The notes below the pieces were generated by a model. It was not told the origin of the DNA and ran no database searches. It was given only the letters and a program-made list of their open reading frames with translations. The translations under genes and the position numbers were made by a program. DNA of 64,000 nt, taken from NCBI GenBank assembly GCA_026873275.1, contig JANTUC010000022.1, forward strand, positions 310,001 to 374,000. The letters are read 5' to 3'. Of the stretch, positions 57,481 through 64,000 are shown piece after piece (the first letter of the stretch is position 1; each line of letters starts with the position of its first letter). Origin of the DNA: Pseudopithomyces maydicus (Eukaryota > Ascomycota > Dothideomycetes > Pleosporales > Didymosphaeriaceae).

Positions 57481-58944
57481 ATGATGGTGCCAAGATCCTA
57501 CTCAATTCTCCAGTCGACGTCCCAGCCGCAGCGGAGCAACGAGAAGATGGGCGTGCGATCACCGCGGACCGCACCCACCCTCTCCAAATCGATGCGCGTC
57601 AAACACATAGAAATTAAAAAAGACCCTGCACCCCAACGAGTGACACCGACACCACCCATGCATTCCCAACCCGTCGTAATCCCACCGCGTACGCCCTCGC
57701 GGAACACCACCATCACCGCCACCCAGACCGTGAAGGTGCGAGGCACCAACGGCGGCAGGCCGCAGCATTCCTCGAGGAACCACAAGCCCGATGCCATCCC
57801 ACCGGCTGTCGCAGCCCTGCTGGCTGTCACTGCCATCCCCAAGATGCCGCAGCGCCGGAGGAAGGGCTCAGCCATGGACAGGCGGATATCTATGGACGAG
57901 CTGATCCAGGAGTGGAAGCAGGACGACTCGGAACTGCCGGCATCCGTCATCGGCTCACCTTTGGACCTGCTGTTGGGTCGCGTGGACGAGTCCGAGGAGG
58001 AATACGGCAGCCTGGTGAGCGAAGAGCAAGAGAAGGATTGTGCACAGTCGATTACAACACGTTCAATATCGAGCGACTCGCTATCTACAATACCTCCGTC
58101 TTTGGACATGAATGCGCCGTCGTTTACATCCACCTGGGACGAGCTCAGTACCCCGGATTCTTATCGAAGATCGTTATCTGATCGCCGCGAGAAAATCGTT
58201 TCGTCACCACCAAAGGAAGACTGCATATTGGACCATCCATTATTACAATTTCACCCAGACGATTGCGAGGACTTGGACAACATAGAAATACCCGATGTCG
58301 TTACACCACCTACGGTCTCCTCGGAGAGGTTCAGATCGTTCAAGTCCAATCTCACGGCATCCTTCCAAGCGCTCAAGTCGGCTGCGAAGTCGTTCTCTAA
58401 CTTCACAGCGCCGAGCGTGCCGCCAGATGACCTGCTTACGAGGTCTCTATTATCACCAAAGTTCACCAGCGAGATGCGACCAAAGCACATCACAGGAACA
58501 CCATCGGCAGAGTTACGTCGTTATCTAAACCCGCAGCCTGCGCCCATCTCTCCCACCGAACTATCGATGCAGCTACAGGACGCGCTATCGATGAACATCG
58601 ACGAAGACACCTCAGCACCCATGATCCAGATGCAGACGTACGAACGGCGCAACCGCTCCAGAGGCCGACGGAAATCATCCGATCCCTTCTCAGAGGCCGG
58701 CCGGGCGCAGTCGGACCCTCCCGCCGTCCGCCAGCGCGAGCCCCGAGAGAACAGCGATTTCCTCCGCGTCATCGTCCTCGAAATGAACATGCGGCGCGTC
58801 GGCAAGCTCGATTCCAAAGCCATCGGCAAGGCACGTATCTGGCTCCCGCCAAGGAAACCCGGAGCTAGCAAACCACCTTCCGTTCAGGGCGACGAAAACC
58901 GCGTCCCGGATAGATGGACTGCGCTGCTCGCCAGCGACGTTTGA
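57481..58944 (+). CDS. Conserved fungal protein of unknown function, mostly disordered
   Basis: Single exon, 487 residues. The N-terminal two thirds is low in hydrophobic residues and rich in Ser, Pro, Thr and Arg, with basic clusters (PKMPQRRRKGSAMDRR) and several S/T-P sites. A short amphipathic stretch occurs at FRSFKSNLTASFQALKSAAK. The C-terminal block RENSDFLRVIVLEMNMRRVG, then GKARIWLPPRKP and VPDRWTALL, looks conserved; I recall this ending in uncharacterised proteins of many Pezizomycotina, but cannot name a domain. No signal peptide or membrane helix. Codon use and the long uninterrupted frame support a real gene. Function unknown. Confidence 0.75.
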   Translation: MMVPRSYSILQSTSQPQRSNEKMGVRSPRTAPTLSKSMRVKHIEIKKDPAPQRVTPTPPMHSQPVVIPPRTPSRNTTITATQTVKVRGTNGGRPQHSSRNHKPDAIPPAVAALLAVTAIPKMPQRRRKGSAMDRRISMDELIQEWKQDDSELPASVIGSPLDLLLGRVDESEEEYGSLVSEEQEKDCAQSITTRSISSDSLSTIPPSLDMNAPSFTSTWDELSTPDSYRRSLSDRREKIVSSPPKEDCILDHPLLQFHPDDCEDLDNIEIPDVVTPPTVSSERFRSFKSNLTASFQALKSAAKSFSNFTAPSVPPDDLLTRSLLSPKFTSEMRPKHITGTPSAELRRYLNPQPAPISPTELSMQLQDALSMNIDEDTSAPMIQMQTYERRNRSRGRRKSSDPFSEAGRAQSDPPAVRQREPRENSDFLRVIVLEMNMRRVGKLDSKAIGKARIWLPPRKPGASKPPSVQGDENRVPDRWTALLASDV

Positions 58945-61900
58945 TTTCCTGCTGGTTCATCCTCCTAGGAGCGAGCTCCCGCGTGGTGCCAGAGTTGGGC
59001 ATACGTGCAGGTACGGGTCGCCGAAGCGAGCCCGCCCGTTGGCGGAACACCTGCTAGACGTGGGCACGGCGGCCCAGCAAGCAAGCAAGAAAGCAAGCAA
59101 GCAGCATGGCACAGCGACGTGTGTACCCACCCAAGGCGCGCACCCCAGCACGTCTAGCATGGCAGCCGTCAACGTCATTTAGCGCCGTCCCTGGAGGCGA
59201 TCATGCGACCGACCGACCAACCGCCACGCCCCTCGGCCACCTTACCCAGTGGCATATTTTTCCCTCGCCCTCCCACTAGGACTCGCCCCACGCACGACGC
59301 GTGACACGATCGTCGCCGCCCAGCCTCACTCATCATCGTGCGCCCGCGCGCGTGCACGCCGCGGCCATTGAACATTCACAGCACAGCCTGTCATCGGCCC
59401 GGCTGCGTACGCCGTCCCTCCCTCCCGTCATCGCATTGCGCACCGCACCGCACCCGCGATGCAGGAAATTTCTTCCCGACCATGTCAGGTACACCCCGAC
59501 AGACGGACGGACGGACGGACGCCCGTTTCACGATGCGACGCCTCCCACACGCATGCATGCCACAGAACAGAGTCATCGCGCCCCTCCCCATTCGCCCCTT
59601 CACCTCCCGAACTACGCTCGCACCAGCAAAGCGCCGCGGGTGTCCCCGACCCTGACCCCGGTCCCCGGCGGCCCCGGCCTCGCATCGGCAGACGAGTCCC
59701 ACAAGGCGAGATGCGCCTCTCGTTGTGTAAGACGCTTGTCTGAGTTCTAGAAGGGAGGGCGAAGCGGGCCAGTGCGGTGCGAGAGGGACGGAACAGTGGA
59801 TACGTGCGTGCGCGAATTGAGCAGATTTATCCAGATGTGGGCGACGAGATGAGAAAGAGGCCAGGCGAGGTGATGGGAAAGAGGCGAGGCGAGGCTCACC
59901 GGATGCACGGGCTACGTCTTCACCGCCGGGCCAGGGAGGGCTGGACATGTCGCATCGCACACGAACGAACGAACGAGCGCACGCACACACGAGCAAATTT
60001 GTGTGTGTGAATTTTCAGTTTACCCTTTGGTTTCGCCGAGGGGTAGACTCCCTGCATGCCTGCCTGCTACGAGTTTAGGCTCGTAGCGGTGTAGAACCCT
60101 TTTTTTTTCTCTTTATCCTTTTTTTACCCTGACGATTTTTTTTCTTCCGGCGTGGGTGTTTCGCGAGAGTCAGTCAGTCAGTCATGTCACGAATGTCGGT
60201 CAAGCGCTGATCGGTATTTTGCCCTTTTTTTGGTCGCTTCTTTCTCGCTTGTCGTTGTTGCGGTATTTTTTTATATACATACCACTCGCTGCTGCTTGCA
60301 TGGTGTTGCTGCATGCATGCAGGCGTAGACGAGTTCGGTATATTGCGCAGCGCATTGTATTTTCTTCGCATCGCATCGCATCGCATTGCATTTGCATATC
60401 TACACAGTACACACGGTACACTCCTTTTGTACTTTCCGCTTTCTGCATCATGTTATATCGCATTATCGCATCCCATCTCATCACGCGATGAGTTCTCCTT
60501 TCACAGTGTTTTAGAGCTTGTTATATTTAAGCGAGCGCGCGGGGTGCGAGATATCATCATCATCATCATCATTATATACGGTACGGTACGGATCACTTCC
60601 GCGGAGTTTTATGTATCCTCTTTATATTTTCTTTTGTGTGGGACTGGATGGGATGGATGGGTAGAAAGGTAGATTCGCTCAACGCGGGGTGGTGTATTTC
60701 TAGATACACAGACATAGTTATATATAGTTATATGATTTTCAATTACCGTCGTAAAGACCTGTACATGCCATGCCGATGTACAGGTTTTTACGACGTTAAT
60801 TGAGATTCATATATAGTTGTATATATAACGAAGGTGTCGCACACACATACACACACACATGAATCTGGGAACGTGCACTGTCATGCTTATATATATACCG
60901 TTGATTAACCACGCAGTGCGGTAAGCGATACCAATGCATGCACTACTGCTACTGTACATACGCACATAGGAAGTAGATAGGCATCTACGTAGCAGATTGT
61001 CTACCCATCAAAGTATTCACGTGGATCGTTGGATGGGTAGGCGAGGGTAGTTCTGGCTCACCCATCGGTTTGCATAGATGTGATTTACCCCACTGCTACT
61101 TTTTCCATAAACCAAAACATGCGTATGTATATATAATAGGTGAAACGCAGTGAGGGGAAATGGCTTGTGAGCTTCTTACATATGACTGGGGATTGAGCCA
61201 GGCTTTGAAAAGGTGAGATTGGTAGTATTGAGACAGTGTAAAGCGGTTCGAGTGGTGGTGTGGCCACAGCCTAGGCCTGCGTCCCCGGACCCCGGCTACA
61301 CTGCCACGTGACATGGGGTTCACCTGGGCACCTGACCTTGACACTCAAGCGATACGTCCACGCAATTCTGTCAATATTTTCATACCTACCAGCTTATTAG
61401 AATAGCGCACTAGTATCTATTCGATATTAAATACTGGTATTAGTGGTGACGCATCACCCCGGGCCTTTGGTGGCCTATGTGACTTTTGTGGAACCTTGGA
61501 AGCGGATGTCCACTCCAGATTCTACAGTATGATTATTGTCAATTGGTGAATGCTTTCTAAAAGGACTGTGAGAATTCTTTCTACATACTAGGCTAAGTCG
61601 TATTGCAAACCAGACCTACGGATCTAAGGGCGGTGGGAGCACCAGTTGTATGTTCAGGTCTTTGATATCGCAATGTTTACTGGACTGCTTCAAAGTATGG
61701 AAAGCAAGCAATCGACCTGTGGATCTAAATGTGATAAGCAAGCACTTTCTATCTGTATTTCACACCAGACTGAACATACACAACCAATATAGCTCACTGC
61801 ACATTCCTCCAGCCGACTTGCTCCCCAGCGCCCAGTCGTAGTAGGCCTTCAAAGCAGATACGCCACCAAAGCATATACCACAGCGCGAGATATTGTGTGT

Positions 61901-62830
61901 TCCGTGTTCTGCGCGTGGGTGGGGTCGCGCCTTCCTCACCAGCCCTCTCTCACGTGGCAAACGCAGTCGCTCTTGCCTCACTCACTTACCACAACAACCG
62001 CGTAGCAGCCACACAAACCTCAAAAATACCGTCAAGGCCTACCAAAAAGTATCCTTCAAAGAATATCTGTCGCCGGTAGGTGTATTTGTATTATTTGGTT
62101 AGAAGTATCATCACCTTCGACCGACACATAGAGTTTGGCGTAGTTGGGTGAAACACCTGACTTCGTCCGACGTTGACAGTGCACCGGTTCGAAGCCGAAT
62201 CAAAACGAGTTTGAGCCGGGGCCTGCGGGTGAAATGGCTTTTTGCACTTTTTTGGGGGAGGGAGAGGGGCGGTTTTTTTTTGGTAGGCAGAGACAAGGCT
62301 ACTACAGCTGTATGGATGAAGTACAGAACTGATTTGAGACACCATTTGTTTGCTGGTAGTGTTTTCGGCGTGAGTAGAGGTCAGTCATCCGTTTACAAGA
62401 TGGCACGCTGTTCTATCTAACTGGTGCCCTTTGTTTGATAGTATAAAACCTGTGTTATCGATTTGATCTACCCGTCTATTCTAATGTCTCTGTTCCCTAA
62501 ACTACTTTAACTAACAGTGAATCATTTTTTTCATCTCCAATAACTTCGTATCACTCGAAATGAGAACATTGTGTAGTTCACAACGAGCAAGCATTTCCTG
62601 TATCTTGACATTATGATTCGTCTTAACAATGTCAGAAGCTTCGGAGTGCTCTCACAATGCTCATATACTGCTTCTATATAAGTTAACCCTTTGCAAGAGA
62701 AATTAATTATAACAGAACGATCAAAGCAAGAACGATCAAGAGAACAGAGCAACTTTAAAGCTATCAACCCAAGAGGTTACCCATTAGCAAAGACTCACAG
62801 ATAAATCGTTTTTAGATCATCATCCAGAAA
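58945..62830. other. Long intergenic region with simple repeats and a hairpin
   Basis: Nearly 3.9 kb without a supported gene. Contains AAGC repeats (59077-59102), GACG repeats (59499-59521), GCATC repeats (60366-60388), CATCAT repeats (60555-60572) and a strong hairpin at 60716-60826. Overlapping frames at 59300-60000 are GC-rich chance frames. The last kilobase presumably holds the promoter of the RING-like gene. Confidence 0.45.
60716..60826. repeat. Long hairpin, 9-base loop
   Basis: Core arms 60748-60766 and 60776-60794 (19 bases each, one G:T position) around loop gccatgccg. The pairing extends outward with some mismatches through 60716-60747 and 60795-60826, giving about 45 paired positions. 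It could be a MITE, a hairpin RNA precursor or a bidirectional terminator. Confidence 0.7.
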
Positions 62831-62836
62831 ATGGCT

Positions 62837-62916
<80 letters not shown>

Positions 62917-64000
62917 CTTGCCTTCCCAGGATGACTTCGTGAGGGAGCACCTTCACGCTTGTGAAGCTCCTACTGAAGAGGGGTCCCGGTGCTCTATCTG
63001 CCTGGTTGAGTGGGCTGAGGATAGCGACTCCTTGGTTAGAATTGACTACAATCATGTGAAGTCATGCTTCTACCATAGGGACTGCATCATCGCCTGGTTC
63101 GGATCTATTGGCCAGCAGCGCTGGAGCTGCCCTGAGCATCGCATCCAGCTGTTCGTGCCTAGGCCTGTCGGAGCTGGGCAATTCGACGCCGAGGATCTCG
63201 AAGACGGGGAAATCCGCGATGACGGGGAACCCCGAGACGAGGAAGTCGATGCCATGGAGCTCGATGGGGAACGCCCTCAATACGTGCCGGGTGAGATCGG
63301 CGGACAGTTCTTTGCGCAAGATATGTCTACCGAGTTGTACACCTATGCTCAGGGTGTATTGCGCCGATTGGAGGAGAGGGAGCGCGCAGGCGATGGGCCC
63401 GATCAAGAACGTTTCATGTTTTACCATGGAATCCAGAGGCTCCACGACCTGCATCTGGCGGCGGCAATGAGTCCTGAGGTAAGGCGTGGTCAATCCATTA
63501 GTCCCGAATTCCACGCGCTGGGCCAGCGGATCCGGGATCTTACGGACGCTTACGACGCCCAATTCCTGGAGTACATGCCTCCGACGATGGCGAACGTTCT
63601 CCAACAGATTGTGACCGAAACTGGCAATGAGGAAATAGCTGAATTGCTATTGCCTGAGTGGTGGTACCAGGTGTTTGAGAGGCTCCGAGATCAAATGAAT
63701 CTCCAACCCCGTCCTGTAAATGCCCCAATTCTCCTGTCTCAGATGTTTCTAAAAATTAGTAGAGCTTACTATATGATCAGAATGCATCAGCATCGGTTAG
63801 GCCCTCAACATGGCCCGAATCCCCTTCCTGGACCAGTACCGGCGCAAGATGGCGGGGAGCCCTTGTTAGTTGCCGTGAACCCTCAAGTCGTTGTAACGCC
63901 CGATGGTACTGCATTTGGCTTGGATCAGATTTACCAGTCTGTCCAAAACCGCGTACGAGAACATCGGTTGATCAATATGCGCATTCGGCACGGGGTACCT
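62831..64000 (+). CDS. RING-like zinc-finger protein with poly-Asn start (runs off the window)
   Basis: ATG at 62831; open for 390 codons to the last base with no stop, so the gene continues beyond the window. Residues 3-29 are 27 Asn encoded only by AAC. Then a zinc-binding module: C54-x2-C57, H75, C79-x2-H82-x2-C85, and W-S-C100-x2-H103. This resembles a RING-H2 or variant RING finger, with the last ligand His in place of Cys; such domains usually serve as ubiquitin ligases. The rest is Glu/Asp-rich, then helical with many Arg, Gln and His, and has no domain I recognise. The normal codon mix after the Asn tract supports coding. A Dothideomycete-type orphan RING protein is my best description; ligase activity is inferred only. 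Confidence 0.75.
62837..62917 (+). repeat. (AAC)27 microsatellite in coding sequence
   Basis: 81 bases of perfect AAC repeat directly after M-A of the RING-like gene. Because it is a triplet repeat, length changes keep the frame. Confidence 0.95.

Noticed and set aside
59301..60010. Frames of 77-201 codons on both strands
   Set aside because: Low-complexity, His/Arg/Pro-rich translations of simple repeats; none has a recognisable feature.
62125..62205. tRNA-like sequence with A-box (tggcgtagttgg) and B-box (ggttcgaagcc) matches
   Set aside because: The T stem has only about three pairs and no acceptor stem can be formed, so it is not a tRNA gene.
61996..62300. Possible coding exon before the RING-like gene
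   Set aside because: Frames are short, contain a poly-T run and have no acceptor/donor pair joining them to 62831.

Overview
The window looks like a chromosome segment of a filamentous ascomycete (Pezizomycotina; Dothideomycetes is my guess). The grounds are short spliceosomal introns of about 46-126 bp with GTRNGT...YAG borders, a PalH-type pH sensor, an Mvp1 sorting nexin, a Clr5-ankyrin protein, and repeats altered by C-to-T and G-to-A changes as repeat-induced point mutation (RIP) produces. All product names come from reading motifs by eye; no search was run.

Layout. 1-9 kb is a gene-bearing, GC-balanced region: the first exons of a Dcn1-like protein, mvp1 (3157-5616, minus) and palH (6446-8848, minus). 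10-17 kb is accessory: a truncated MFS transporter, a cytochrome P450 and a secreted arylsulfatase, with LTR fragments between them. 17.8-25.0 kb is a complete, un-mutated Ty3/Gypsy chromovirus-type retrotransposon with identical 497-bp LTRs and a 5-bp target duplication. Opposite its 3' end, on the other strand, lies a two-exon gene for a protein with a Zn(II)2Cys6-like cysteine array followed by a coiled coil. 25.0-28.8 kb holds a LINE reverse-transcriptase fragment, two overlapping fold-back repeats and an arylsulfotransferase pseudogene.

28.8-47.3 kb is an extremely AT-rich island with no intact genes. I resolve it as a nest: an outer Gypsy element (28967-47209, 215-217 bp LTRs, duplication TAGAT/CAGAT), hit by three poly(A)-tailed retroposons of about 1.15 kb, each with an 11-bp duplication; the last of these was hit by an inner Gypsy element (39253-45999, two 501-bp LTRs, duplication ATTAT). 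47.8-53.5 kb carries a LigB-type dioxygenase, a FAD-oxidase remnant and a Clr5-ankyrin gene. 54-64 kb is sparse: a small membrane protein, a conserved fungal protein of unknown role, a long intergenic stretch with a strong hairpin, and a RING-like gene with a 27-Asn tract that runs off the right end.

A cross-cutting observation is that five otherwise intact reading frames (mvp1, P450, sulfatase, gag-pol, Clr5-ankyrin) are each broken by what looks like one missing G or C inside a run of that base, with a possible second break in the P450. In four of them, restoring a single base makes the total coding length divisible by three. This points to consensus errors in homopolymers more than to pseudogenes.
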